Assembly (NCBI GenBank): GCA_044225555.1
Contig: JBGAIM010000012.1
Coordinates: 1 to 64,000 of the forward strand
Direction of reading: 5' to 3'
Source of the DNA: JADLHS01 sp044225555
GTDB lineage: Bacteria; Verrucomicrobiota; Verrucomicrobiia; Limisphaerales; JADLHS01
Length of the DNA stretch: 64,000 nucleotides
The notes beneath the pieces are model-generated. The model was not told the origin of the DNA, ran no database searches, and worked only from the letters and a program-made list of their open reading frames with translations. The position numbers were made by a program, and so were the translations under genes. Positions 42,142-49,821 of the stretch are shown in pieces. Numbering within the stretch: position 1 is the stretch's first letter; every line of letters begins with the position of its first letter.

Positions 42142-43362
42142 TCAGCACCGCGCTTCAAGGCGGGCTAGGATCTTTTTGTGGGCGCTGGTGAAAGCGACTT
42201 TGTGGAGTTGGGCGAGCGTGCGCCAGTCACCGTCGTGGAGCGCCGTCCGCCGGCCCGGCGTGCTTCTAACAACGCTAGCCAGGTCGGAGACCGGCGCTCT
42301 GTTGGGACCGGTGAGCTCGGCACGCCAAGCCTCCAGCGTGATGCGGTAGCGGGTGATGGAGTGTTTAATGAGGCAAAGGGGTTTGGCTGCCGTAATACGG
42401 ACGCCAAGTTCTTTCGCGACGGAGCGCGGCGCTGCGAGCTGCCGCATTTGCGAGTGATTTGAGTTTCCGTTAATTGATTGCTTTCCGCGATTTGCTGGTT
42501 GCTGCGTGTCGGAGACCCGCGCTCCGATTTCGGCATTCGGAAATTCCCAGAGGTGCGCGTTGACGACGTCAGCGGGACGCTGGCGGACGAGGAATTTACC
42601 GTTGCGTTCGACGACGAAGGCGATGAAGCGGCGTTCGGTGGTGGCTTCGCGTTTGCCGAGGTTGGGGAGTTGGTCTTGGAGATTCTCTTTGTGCGCGATG
42701 CAGTTTTTTTGGACGGGGCAGACGGTGCAGTTCGGTGAACGTGGCGTGCAGATGAGCGCGCCGAGTTCCATCAGGGATTGGTTCAGAAAAGAACAGCGAG
42801 GAATATCCCGCGCAGCGGCGAAGTTTGCAAAGGATGGAAAATGTTTCGGTTGAAATCCGATTGTATGGGCGGCAACAACCAACTGTTCTGCGTGTTGCCA
42901 GAGCTGGGCGTTGGTTTGCTTTTCGCGCGGATCGGTTTTGATGCCGTTGATGCGGGTCAAGACGCGGATGACGTTGCCGTCGAGGATGGGTGCGGGCTGA
43001 TTGAAGGCGATGCCGCAAATCGCGCCGGCGGTGTAACGACCAATGCCGGGCAGGGCGAGGACGGCGTCGAACGTTTGCGGGAATTGGCCGTCGTGTTCCC
43101 CGATGATTTGCTGCGCGGCTTTCTGCAGGTTGCGGACACGGGTGTAATAGCCGAGGCCTTCCCAGAGTTTATGGATTTTGTCGGCGTTCGCGCGGGCGAG
43201 GCTTTCGATGGTGGGCAACTCGCGCATCCAGCGTTCCCAATACGGGATGACGGTTTTGACCTGCGTCTGCTGGAGCATGATTTCGGAAACCCAGATGGCG
43301 TAGGGATCACGCGTGCGCCGCCACGGGAGGTCGCGGGCGTTGGTGGCGAACCAGTCGAGCAA
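42142..43362 (-). CDS. mutY: A/G-specific adenine glycosylase MutY with repeat-derived insertions
   Basis: Removes adenine opposite 8-oxoguanine. The 406-residue protein has an intact catalytic part: RDPYAIWVSEIMLQQTQVKT with the catalytic Glu, helix-hairpin-helix LPGIGRYTAGAICGIAF, Asp in ILDGNVIRVLTR, and the Fe-S cluster CTPRSPNCTVCPVQKNC (C-x6-C-x2-C-x5-C). The C-terminal Nudix-like domain (FVVERNGKFLVRQRP, LWEFPNAEI) is interrupted by two segments (residues about 279-314 and 351-379) that encode dispersed palindromic repeats in frame. The start has no ATG; TTG at 43362 fits the family N-terminus. MutT at 4744 belongs to the same oxidised-guanine defence. Confidence 0.85.
   Translation of the reverse strand: MLDWFATNARDLPWRRTRDPYAIWVSEIMLQQTQVKTVIPYWERWMRELPTIESLARANADKIHKLWEGLGYYTRVRNLQKAAQQIIGEHDGQFPQTFDAVLALPGIGRYTAGAICGIAFNQPAPILDGNVIRVLTRINGIKTDPREKQTNAQLWQHAEQLVVAAHTIGFQPKHFPSFANFAAARDIPRCSFLNQSLMELGALICTPRSPNCTVCPVQKNCIAHKENLQDQLPNLGKREATTERRFIAFVVERNGKFLVRQRPADVVNAHLWEFPNAEIGARVSDTQQPANRGKQSINGNSNHSQMRQLAAPRSVAKELGVRITAAKPLCLIKHSITRYRITLEAWRAELTGPNRAPVSDLASVVRSTPGRRTALHDGDWRTLAQLHKVAFTSAHKKILARLEARC
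42237..42300. repeat. Palindromic repeat inside mutY (insertion 2)
   Basis: GGAGCGCCG (42237-42245) pairs with CGGCGCTCT (42292-42300), and the inner core GTCGGAGACCGGCGCTC (42283-42299) matches copies at 33891 and 42508. The element is in frame and encodes residues 351-379 of MutY. Confidence 0.75.
42508..42528. repeat. Palindromic repeat inside mutY (insertion 1)
   Basis: GTCGGAG-ACCCGCG-CTCCGAT, a 7-bp stem. It sits at the upstream edge of an in-frame segment of about 36 codons absent from typical MutY proteins. Confidence 0.75.
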
Positions 43363-43479
43363 CCGCGCGACGAGTTTTGAGTTTTTACTTTTCGAGTTCA
43401 GAAATGGCGAACCACGAAATACACGAAGCCCACGAAAAGTGAACGGAGAAAATGTCGCGCAAAGCGCGCTAAGGCTGTG

Positions 43480-44241
43480 TTACCGTCTCCGGTTCCCTAA
43501 GACCGAAAGGATGGTGTGCGTCGAACTACCTGTGAGATTTAACACCGCGCCATTTTGGTTCAGAGAATAGGTTAGCGAACGGCCATTACCAATTGGGCTG
43601 GAGGAGCGAACATCCGCGTTTGGTGCACCTAGAACCTGTTCCAAGAGCCTCCGTATCGTTTCAAAACGCCCACCTTCCAAAACGATTACGTCGAGCGCCT
43701 CGCGCGACACGCAAATCCAATCTGATCGAGAAACGAGCGGCGAACTATTCGTGGCGAACCCGCCTCGACTGATGACGCATTCCTTAACGGCTTGAATAAT
43801 ATCGCCACTGTTTCTCTTGGCGGTCACTTTGGTGCAATTACCCAAAGTGAGGCCCGCTCTTTTGGATGGAGCGAAATCGAGGTCAAACCAAAAGCACTCC
43901 GAACTACACTCAACTTCAAGAAATCGGCGAGGAACGTCGGTTGCCACTCGCTTGTGATTGATATCCATGACGGTGAATCCGTTAGCGTCTTCGACCCAAC
44001 TAACCAAGGTGAGCTTGTATTTGTTTGTTGAGAACGGGAGCGCACTTGAACACAGTTCAGTATAGGAGGTGCCGCCGGAGTAGATTGATAGAGAATAAAT
44101 ATTCGATTGAGCCGGGCAATGTGCGTAGACCAGGGTCATCAATGTGGAGCAGGCATACTTGTTCAGAAATACTTTCGCGAGCATCCCGAGCCTCCCACTG
44201 GCTATCCGGTGCTTGAGCCAAACGCTGTTTGGGTTCATCAT
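43480..44241 (-). CDS. Hypothetical secreted protein
   Basis: Protein of up to 253 residues with no family recognised. If translation starts at a downstream ATG (44184), the N-terminus MLAKVFLNKYACSTLMTLVYA resembles a signal peptide ending near AHCPAQS. The body is rich in Ser, Cys and aromatic residues: YSLSIYSGGTSYTELCSSAL, DANGFTVMDINHKRVATDVP, FLEVECSSECFWFDLDF, GRFETIRRLLEQVLGAPNAD. Base composition is clearly lower in GC than the neighbours, which hints at acquired DNA. The open frame to 44394 overlaps rnhC and is ignored. It sits between mutY and rnhC, with a repeat-rich gap at 43405. Confidence 0.5.
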   Translation of the reverse strand: MMNPNSVWLKHRIASGRLGMLAKVFLNKYACSTLMTLVYAHCPAQSNIYSLSIYSGGTSYTELCSSALPFSTNKYKLTLVSWVEDANGFTVMDINHKRVATDVPRRFLEVECSSECFWFDLDFAPSKRAGLTLGNCTKVTAKRNSGDIIQAVKECVISRGGFATNSSPLVSRSDWICVSREALDVIVLEGGRFETIRRLLEQVLGAPNADVRSSSPIGNGRSLTYSLNQNGAVLNLTGSSTHTILSVLGNRRR

Positions 44242-44378
44242 GAAAACGAGACTCTGCCTGATAAAATCCCTTGTCCACAGTTTCTTTGTAGCGTTCGCGT
44301 CCTTTGAGCGACTGGCGTTACCAAAGCCAAAAATCTTTTGTGTCCTTTGCGTTCTCTTGCGGCTATTAAATCGGCGGC

Positions 44379-45362
44379 GTGAGCGCGAAACCACTGACGA
44401 GTTACACTTGCAAGTTGACGGATGAACAGGCGGCGGCGTTAAAGTCGTGTCTGGAGGCGCGGAATTTCACGCCGCGCGAAGTGCCCTACGCGCGGTTCGC
44501 CGGTGAGAAGGACAAGACGAACGTGGTGTTTTACGACAGCGGCAAGCTCGTCGTGCAAGGGAAGGGGACGCAGGAGTTCGTCGAGTTCGTGCTCGAACCG
44601 GAGGTGTTGAAGCAGGCGAAGCTGGGCTACGAGGCGGTGTTGAATCCGGAGTTGTTGCTGCCGCGCATCGGCGTGGACGAAAGCGGCAAGGGCGATTTCT
44701 TCGGGCCGATGTGTGTGGCGGGTGTGTATGTGAACGAGTCGGTGCTCGCGGCGTGGAAGGATGCGGGCGTGCGCGACTCAAAAAATATTTCGAGCGACAA
44801 AAAAATTTCCGATCTCGCGAAATTGATCAAGGACACGCCCAGCTGCGTGACGACGGTCGTGCCGATTGGCAACGAGGCTTACAACCGGCTTTACGCGAAG
44901 ATGCGGAGTGTGAATAACGTGCTGGCGTGGGGGCACGCGCGGGTGATTGAGAATTTGATGGGCCAGCGGCATCGCATGAATCCGCCGCCAGTAAAAGCGA
45001 TCAGTGACCAGTTCGCGGCGAGCAAGAGTGTGGTGGAAAAGGCGCTGATGAGCATGGGGCGGGAGTTGGAGTTGGTGCAGCGGCACAAGGCGGAAGAGGA
45101 TTTGTCGGTGGCAGCGGCTTCGATTCTGGCGCGGGATGAATTTGTGAAGCGGCTGGCGGGATTAGGTAAAGATTTGGGCGTGGAACTGCCAAAGGGTGCG
45201 GGGACCAACGTGGACGCGGTGGCGAAAGAGTTGTTCGCCGTGCGCGGAGTTGAGGTTTTAGCAAAAATTGCCAAGATGCATTTCCGCACAGCTTTGCGGG
45301 CGCAGGGGTTGCCGGAACCGCCGAAAACGGAGTGGCGGGGCGGCTCAACCAAAAAAATCTGA
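44379..45362 (+). CDS. rnhC: Ribonuclease HIII
   Basis: Degrades RNA in RNA-DNA hybrids. The 327-residue protein has an N-terminal TBP-like domain (residues about 1-85: KLTDEQAAALKSCLEARNFT, TNVVFYDSGKLVVQGKGTQE) and the RNase HII/HIII core: GVDESGKGDFFGPMCVAGVY with acidic residues D-E, KDAGVRDSKNIS, then Asp in VKAISDQFAASK and HKAEEDLSVAAASILARDEF. GVDESGKGDFFGP distinguishes HIII from HII. Start is GTG at 44379 (confirmed by the typical N-terminus). The strong promoter at 45371 begins 8 bp after its stop. Confidence 0.95.
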   Translation: MSAKPLTSYTCKLTDEQAAALKSCLEARNFTPREVPYARFAGEKDKTNVVFYDSGKLVVQGKGTQEFVEFVLEPEVLKQAKLGYEAVLNPELLLPRIGVDESGKGDFFGPMCVAGVYVNESVLAAWKDAGVRDSKNISSDKKISDLAKLIKDTPSCVTTVVPIGNEAYNRLYAKMRSVNNVLAWGHARVIENLMGQRHRMNPPPVKAISDQFAASKSVVEKALMSMGRELELVQRHKAEEDLSVAAASILARDEFVKRLAGLGKDLGVELPKGAGTNVDAVAKELFAVRGVEVLAKIAKMHFRTALRAQGLPEPPKTEWRGGSTKKI

Positions 45363-45370
45363 AATCCCTG

Positions 45371-45399
45371 TTGACACACTTTTTGGAGTTTCCTATTTT
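45371..45399 (+). promoter_or_regulatory. Sigma70-type promoter of the tRNA-Thr/tuf operon
   Basis: TTGACA at 45371-45376, 17-nt spacer, TATTTT at 45394-45399. Transcription should start near 45406, giving a leader of about 120 nt before tRNA-Thr. Confidence 0.85.
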
Positions 45400-45426
45400 G
45401 TCCGCCGTCTTAGGGCTGTAAATAGA

Positions 45427-45491
45427 GACAAAAAACGACCAAACCCTCAGGCTTTTCGAAGTGCGAGAAGATGTGGGGGTGGTTTTTTGTC
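45427..45491 (+). promoter_or_regulatory. Leader hairpin with T-run, possible attenuator
   Basis: GACAAAAAAC (45427-45436) pairs perfectly with GTTTTTTGTC (45482-45491); inside lies a second stem CTTTTCG/CGAGAAG (45452-45470). The T-run TTTTTT after the inner GC-rich stem could act as a terminator in one fold. The leader is otherwise without an ORF. It precedes tRNA-Thr by about 38 nt. Confidence 0.5.
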
Positions 45492-45528
45492 GTTTGGGCG
45501 CATCAGGATCCGAAGAGAGAATTTGGTT

Positions 45529-45604
45529 GCCCATGTAGCTCAGTTGGTAGAGCACATCCTTGGTAAGGATGAGGTCATCAGTTCAATCCTGATCATGGGC
45601 TCCA
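45529..45604 (+). tRNA. tRNA-Thr (anticodon GGT)
   Basis: Acceptor GCCCATG pairs with CATGGGC; anticodon stem CATCC/GGATG holds loop TTGGTAA, giving GGT; T arm CAGTTCAATCCTG. Terminal CCA encoded. Lies between the promoter and tuf as in many bacteria. Confidence 0.97.
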
Positions 45605-45666
45605 GACAATTTAAGTGACGCAATAACTAGCAACGTTAACGACAACAACGCAACGCAGGAGACAAA

Positions 45667-46854
45667 ATGGCAAAAGAGCAATTTCAACGAACCAAGCCCC
45701 ACGTCAACGTCGGCACCATCGGTCACGTTGACCACGGCAAGTCCACGCTGACGGCGGCGATCGTCCATGTGCAATCCAAGAAGGGCATGGCCACTCCCAT
45801 TTCGTATGCGGCCATCACCAAGGGCGGCACCGTGCGCGATGACACCAAGACGGTGACCATTGCGGTGTCGCACGTCGAATACGAGAGCGCCAAGCGTCAC
45901 TACGCCCACGTGGATTGTCCCGGTCACGCGGACTACATTAAGAACATGATCACCGGTGCGGCGCAGATGGACGGCGCGATTCTCGTGGTCAGCGCGGCGG
46001 ACGGTCCGATGCCGCAGACGCGTGAACACATCTTGCTCGCCCGCCAGGTCGGTGTGCCGAGTATCGTGGTGTGTCTGAACAAGGTTGACCTCGCGGACGC
46101 GGACCTGCTCGAGTTGATCGAAATGGAAATTCGCGACTTGCTCACCAAGTATGGTTTCCCGGGCGACAAGACTCCGATTGTGCGCGCTTCGGCGACGGCG
46201 GCTCTGGCGGGCACGCCGGAAGGCGAGAAGGCGATTCAAGATTTGCTCGACGCTCTGGATTCATTTGTGCCTGATCCGCTGCGCGAAGTGGACAAGCCGT
46301 TCCTGATGTGCGTCGAAGACGTGTTCAACATTGAAGGTCGCGGCACAGTCGTGACCGGTCGTGTGGAACGCGGGGTGTTGAACAAGATGTCGGAAGTCGA
46401 GATCGTCGGTTTGCGCGACACGCGTAAGACGGTGGCGACGGACATTGAAATGTTCCGCAAGTTGCTCGACAGTGCGACTGCTGGTGACAACGTCGGGGTG
46501 CTGTTGCGCGGCACGAAGAAGGAAGAAGTCGAACGTGGCATGGTGCTCGCCAAACCCGGCTCGATCACGCCGCACACGAAGTTCAAGGCGGAAGTGTACG
46601 TCCTCTCGAAGGATGAAGGTGGCCGTCATACGCCGTTCTTCACCAACTACCGTCCGCAGTTCTATTTCCGCACGTCGGACGTGACGGGAACATTGAACCT
46701 GCCGGCCGGTGTGGAAATGGTGATGCCCGGTGACAACGTTTCCGTGGACGTGGAACTGCAGAAGGCCGTCGCCATGGAAAAGGGCCAGCGCTTCGCCATT
46801 CGCGAAGGCGGTCGCACCATCGGTGCCGGTCGTATCAGCGAAGTGGTCGCTTAA
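45667..46854 (+). CDS. tuf: Elongation factor Tu
   Basis: GTPase of 395 residues that delivers aminoacyl-tRNA to the ribosome. G1 is GHVDHGKS (residues 19-26; most EF-Tu have GHVDHGKT). G3 is DCPGH (83-87), G4 NKVD, and the effector blocks HYAHVDCPGHADYIKNMITG and GRTIGAGRISEVVA are normal. Switch I is changed: where most EF-Tu read RGITI, this reads KTVTI (61-65), preceded by GGTVRDDT instead of the A-P-E-E-K acidic stretch. The Thr equivalent to E. coli Thr61 is kept. Single tuf in the window, followed by a rho-independent terminator. Confidence 0.97.
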   Translation: MAKEQFQRTKPHVNVGTIGHVDHGKSTLTAAIVHVQSKKGMATPISYAAITKGGTVRDDTKTVTIAVSHVEYESAKRHYAHVDCPGHADYIKNMITGAAQMDGAILVVSAADGPMPQTREHILLARQVGVPSIVVCLNKVDLADADLLELIEMEIRDLLTKYGFPGDKTPIVRASATAALAGTPEGEKAIQDLLDALDSFVPDPLREVDKPFLMCVEDVFNIEGRGTVVTGRVERGVLNKMSEVEIVGLRDTRKTVATDIEMFRKLLDSATAGDNVGVLLRGTKKEEVERGMVLAKPGSITPHTKFKAEVYVLSKDEGGRHTPFFTNYRPQFYFRTSDVTGTLNLPAGVEMVMPGDNVSVDVELQKAVAMEKGQRFAIREGGRTIGAGRISEVVA

Positions 46855-46874
46855 GCGGCGCGGCCAGGTTTTCG

Positions 46875-46908
46875 GGAAGCGGCGGAAACAAACGTCGCTT
46901 CCTTTTTA
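46875..46908 (+). terminator. Rho-independent terminator after tuf
   Basis: GGAAGCGGCG (46875-46884) pairs with CGTCGCTTCC (46893-46902) including one G-U pair; TTTTTA follows. It probably thins transcription before the tRNA-Trp segment. Confidence 0.85.
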
Positions 46909-46940
46909 GTCCAGTTGAGGCAGCCGGAGAATTTTTGGAT

Positions 46941-47016
46941 AGGGCGTTAGCTCAATTGGTAGAGTAGCGGTCTCCAAAACCGTTGGTTGAAGGTTCAAGT
47001 CCTTCACGCCCTGCCA
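46941..47016 (+). tRNA. tRNA-Trp (anticodon CCA)
   Basis: Acceptor AGGGCGT pairs with ACGCCCT; anticodon stem GCGGT/ACCGT has loop CTCCAAA, giving CCA; T arm AGGTTCAAGTCCT. Encoded CCA end. Confidence 0.97.
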
Positions 47017-47027
47017 AAATCCAGGCT

Positions 47028-47117
47028 GGAGAGGTGGCAGAGTGGTCTATCGCGGCGGTCTTGAAAACCGCTTTGGGTTTACGCCCAACGGGGGTTCGAA
47101 TCCCTCCCTCTCCGCCA
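47028..47117 (+). tRNA. tRNA-Ser (anticodon TGA)
   Basis: 90-nt tRNA with a long variable arm. Acceptor GGAGAGG pairs with CCTCTCC; anticodon stem GCGGT/ACCGC, loop CTTGAAA, anticodon TGA; T arm GGGGTTCGAATCCC; CCA encoded. It lies 11 bp from tRNA-Trp and reads TCA and related serine codons. Confidence 0.96.
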
Positions 47118-47232
47118 GCCTTCGCTGCGGCGAGACAAGAGCAGGGCTACCGCACCGAAAGGAAACGAAGGCGGGGGGAAACAAGCAGTTGCCGCGAGTT
47201 TCGGCTCGGCAGGCCAGGATTACGGTGAACGC

Positions 47233-47478
47233 ATGACAAAGACGCTGATATGGGTCGCGGTGGTCGGGGTGATCTTCGGAGTCCTCTGGTGGCAGGGGCA
47301 ACTGAAGCGTCTCTCCTTGTACTGGCAGCAGACGACGGAGGAGCTGAAAAAATGCACCTGGCCGACGTGGAGCGAATTGAAGGGCTCGACCGTGGTGGTT
47401 TCGATTTCGATTTTTCTGCTCGGCCTGCTGACCTTTGTGGTGGATCAAATCCTGTTCGCGCTGTTCATCAAATTATAG
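47233..47478 (+). CDS. secE: Preprotein translocase subunit SecE
   Basis: 81-residue membrane protein that stabilises SecY. It shows the conserved ELKKCTWPTWSELKGST amphipathic helix and the C-terminal membrane helix VVVSISIFLLGLLTFVVDQI. A second hydrophobic helix precedes it (TLIWVAVVGVIFGVLWW), so the protein has two helices instead of one; other phyla may carry this form too. It ends 4 bp before nusG. No rpmG gene lies between tRNA-Ser and secE. Confidence 0.93.
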   Translation: MTKTLIWVAVVGVIFGVLWWQGQLKRLSLYWQQTTEELKKCTWPTWSELKGSTVVVSISIFLLGLLTFVVDQILFALFIKL

Positions 47479-47482
47479 CCGC

Positions 47483-48031
47483 ATGAAGCCCCAGTGGTTT
47501 GTCATCCATACGCTTTCCGGCCAGGAGCAAAAGGTCAAGGAAAGCATCGAGAAGCGCATCAAGACCGAGGAGATGCAGGATTTCATCAAGGAAGTCTTGG
47601 TTCCGATGGAGAAGGTCGTCGAGGTGCGCAACCAGAAGAAGACGGTTTCGACGCGCAAGTTGCATCCGGGGTATGTCTATATCCAGATGGTGTTGCTGGA
47701 CGAGAGCAAGCGCGTGATTCCGAAGCCGTTTTACTTCATCAAGGAAACGCAGGGGGCGATTGGTTTTGTCGGGGGCGAACACCCGCATACGGCGACGGAC
47801 GAGGAAATGGAAACCATCAAGGCGGCGGTTTCCGCTTCCGAGGAGACAGAGCGCCCGAAGGTCGCGTTCAATGTCGGGGAAACGGTCAAGATCAACAACG
47901 GTCCGTTCCTGAATTTCAGCGGTGTGATCGAGGAGATTGATCCCGAGCGCGGCAAATTGAAGGTCACGGTGAACATTTTCGGCCGCAATACGCCGGTTGA
48001 ACTTGAGTATTGGCAGGTGGAAAAGGGTTGA
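47483..48031 (+). CDS. nusG: Transcription termination/antitermination protein NusG
   Basis: 182-residue factor binding RNA polymerase and, via KOW, ribosomal S10 or Rho. NGN domain: QWFVIHTLSGQEQKVKESIE, KLHPGYVYIQMVL, ETQGAIGFVGG. KOW domain: FNVGETVKINNGPFLNFSGV, IEEIDPERGKLKVTVNIFG. Start ATG at 47483 fits the family and lies 4 bp after secE. Confidence 0.96.
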   Translation: MKPQWFVIHTLSGQEQKVKESIEKRIKTEEMQDFIKEVLVPMEKVVEVRNQKKTVSTRKLHPGYVYIQMVLLDESKRVIPKPFYFIKETQGAIGFVGGEHPHTATDEEMETIKAAVSASEETERPKVAFNVGETVKINNGPFLNFSGVIEEIDPERGKLKVTVNIFGRNTPVELEYWQVEKG

Positions 48032-48117
48032 TATAATCGAAATCCTGCTTGTGCCGGGTAAGGCCCAGGTAGAGGCGATTAAGTTTAAGCAAAAGATTAG
48101 GACTAAGAGATTTTCGT

Positions 48118-48543
48118 ATGGCGAAGAAAGTTACAGGCATTATCAAGTTGCAGATTCCCGCCGGTCAGGCGAATCCGGCGCCGCCCGTCGGCCCGGCGCT
48201 CGGCCAGCACGGCGTGAACATCATGGGTTTCTGCAAGGAATTCAACGCGGCCACCAAGGGTGACGCGGGGTTGGTCATTCCCGTGGTCATCACGGTTTAC
48301 CAGGACAAATCATTTACCTTCATCACCAAGTCGCCGCCCGCTTCGATTCTTTTGAAGAAGGCCGCCGGGATTACGGCGGGTTCGAAAACGCCCAACAAGG
48401 AGAAAGTTGGCAAGGTCACCCGCAAGCAGGTCATGGACATTGTGAAGTTGAAAAAGAGCGACATGAACGCGACGTCTGACGAGGCCGCCTTCCGCGTCGT
48501 CTCTGGAACTGCCCGCAGCATGGGCATTGAAGTTGTCGGTTAA
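48118..48543 (+). CDS. rplK: 50S ribosomal protein L11
   Basis: 141 residues, standard length. N-terminal domain KVTGIIKLQIPAGQANPAPP and PVGPALGQHGVNIMGFCKEF; C-terminal 23S-binding domain KTPNKEKVGKVTRKQVMDI. It starts 86 bp after nusG in a compact operon and forms the GTPase-associated centre with L10 and L12. Confidence 0.98.
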   Translation: MAKKVTGIIKLQIPAGQANPAPPVGPALGQHGVNIMGFCKEFNAATKGDAGLVIPVVITVYQDKSFTFITKSPPASILLKKAAGITAGSKTPNKEKVGKVTRKQVMDIVKLKKSDMNATSDEAAFRVVSGTARSMGIEVVG

Positions 48544-48590
48544 CAAACAACGCGGGAGAGTCGCCTGACTCGCATGCACCGCTCATAAAA

Positions 48591-49286
48591 ATGCCAAGTA
48601 AACGATTCAAGAAAGCGCTCGAACAAGTGGACGCCGCGAAGGCGTACGTGCTGAAGGATGCCGTCGGCGTCCTGGCGAAGTTCCCGAAAGCGAAATTTAA
48701 CGAAACCATTGACCTCGCGTTCCGCCTCGGCGTGGACCCGAAACAATCCGACCAGATGGTGCGTGGCACCGTCCCGCTGCCTCACGGCAGCGGCAAAGTC
48801 GTGCGCGTGCTCGTATTCGCCAAGAGCGGTGCGGCGGCGGATGCCGCGCGGGCGGCGGGGGCGGAGTTCGTCGGTTTTGAAGACATGATTGCCAAGTGCA
48901 ACAGCGGTTGGTCGGACTTCGACGTGGCGGTCGCCACGCCCGAGGCGATGGTCGAAGTGCGCAAACTGGGCAAGGTGCTCGGACCGCGCGGCTTGATGCC
49001 GAATCCGAAGACCGGCACCGTGACTGAAGACACCGCCAAGGCGGTGAAGGAAGTCAAAGCGGGCCGCGTGGAGTTCAAGGTCGACAAAGCGGGGAACATT
49101 CATGTGCCGGTGGGCAAGGCGTCGTTTCCGCCGGTCCAGATCGAAGAAAACGCTCGTTCCGTGATTGAGGCCGTGGCCAAGGCCAAGCCCAGCGGTGTCA
49201 AAGGCACTTACATTCACAGTTGCACGATTTCGGCGACGATGAGTCCCGGTGTGCGGGTGGACGTTCGCGAGTTCGCGACCCATTAA
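48591..49286 (+). CDS. rplA: 50S ribosomal protein L1
   Basis: 231 residues. Family blocks: FNETIDLAFRLGVDPKQSDQ, VRGTVPLPHGSGK, GFEDMIAKCNSGWSDFDVAV, LGPRGLMPNPKTGTVTED. In E. coli L1 autoregulates the L11-L1 transcript; no clear regulatory hairpin is seen here. Confidence 0.98.
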   Translation: MPSKRFKKALEQVDAAKAYVLKDAVGVLAKFPKAKFNETIDLAFRLGVDPKQSDQMVRGTVPLPHGSGKVVRVLVFAKSGAAADAARAAGAEFVGFEDMIAKCNSGWSDFDVAVATPEAMVEVRKLGKVLGPRGLMPNPKTGTVTEDTAKAVKEVKAGRVEFKVDKAGNIHVPVGKASFPPVQIEENARSVIEAVAKAKPSGVKGTYIHSCTISATMSPGVRVDVREFATH

Positions 49287-49305
49287 CCTTCAACCTATTT
49301 GATCC

Positions 49306-49821
49306 ATGCGCGCAGAAAAACAGATTCTCACAAAAGAATATCTCAACCGGCTGAATGCCTCGCCGTTCTTCATTGTGGTGGGCTACACCGGGCTGAAGGT
49401 TGAACAGTTGACCAAACTCCGCAAGAGCCTGAACAGCTCCGGGGCGGAGGTTCATATCGTCAAGAATTCCATCTTCCGTATCGCCGCGAAAGAAGCGGGC
49501 GTCGCGGACTTGAACGGCTCCCTGGCCGGTCAGATTGCCGTCGTCACCGGCCAGAAGGATGTCTCCGCCGCCGCGAAGGTGCTGAAGACTTTCGGTGCCG
49601 ACAACGAAAAGCTGAAGGTTAAGTTTGGCTATTTGAATAGCAAGCGGATGGAAGAGTCCGAGATCATGACGCTGGCGGATTTGCCGAGCATCGAAGTCTT
49701 GCGCAGCAAGATTTTGGGTGTCATCAACGCCCCGGCGCAGAAGCTCGTCACTTTGCTCAATACGCCGGCCTCGCAGCTCGCCCGTGTCATCAAGGCGAAG
49801 GCCGAGAAGGCCGCCGCCTAG
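49306..49821 (+). CDS. rplJ: 50S ribosomal protein L10
   Basis: 171 residues, starting only 19 bp after rplA. Blocks: KQILTKEYLNRLNASPFFIV, GYTGLKVEQLTKLRKSLNS, HIVKNSIFRIAAKEAGVADL, and C-terminal helix where L12 dimers bind (LGVINAPAQKLVTLLNTPAS). The short gap leaves no room for the long L10 leader known from E. coli. Confidence 0.96.
   Translation: MRAEKQILTKEYLNRLNASPFFIVVGYTGLKVEQLTKLRKSLNSSGAEVHIVKNSIFRIAAKEAGVADLNGSLAGQIAVVTGQKDVSAAAKVLKTFGADNEKLKVKFGYLNSKRMEESEIMTLADLPSIEVLRSKILGVINAPAQKLVTLLNTPASQLARVIKAKAEKAAA

Noticed and set aside
49287..49305. L10 leader RNA before rplJ
   Set aside because: The gap is 19 bp, too short for the known leader.
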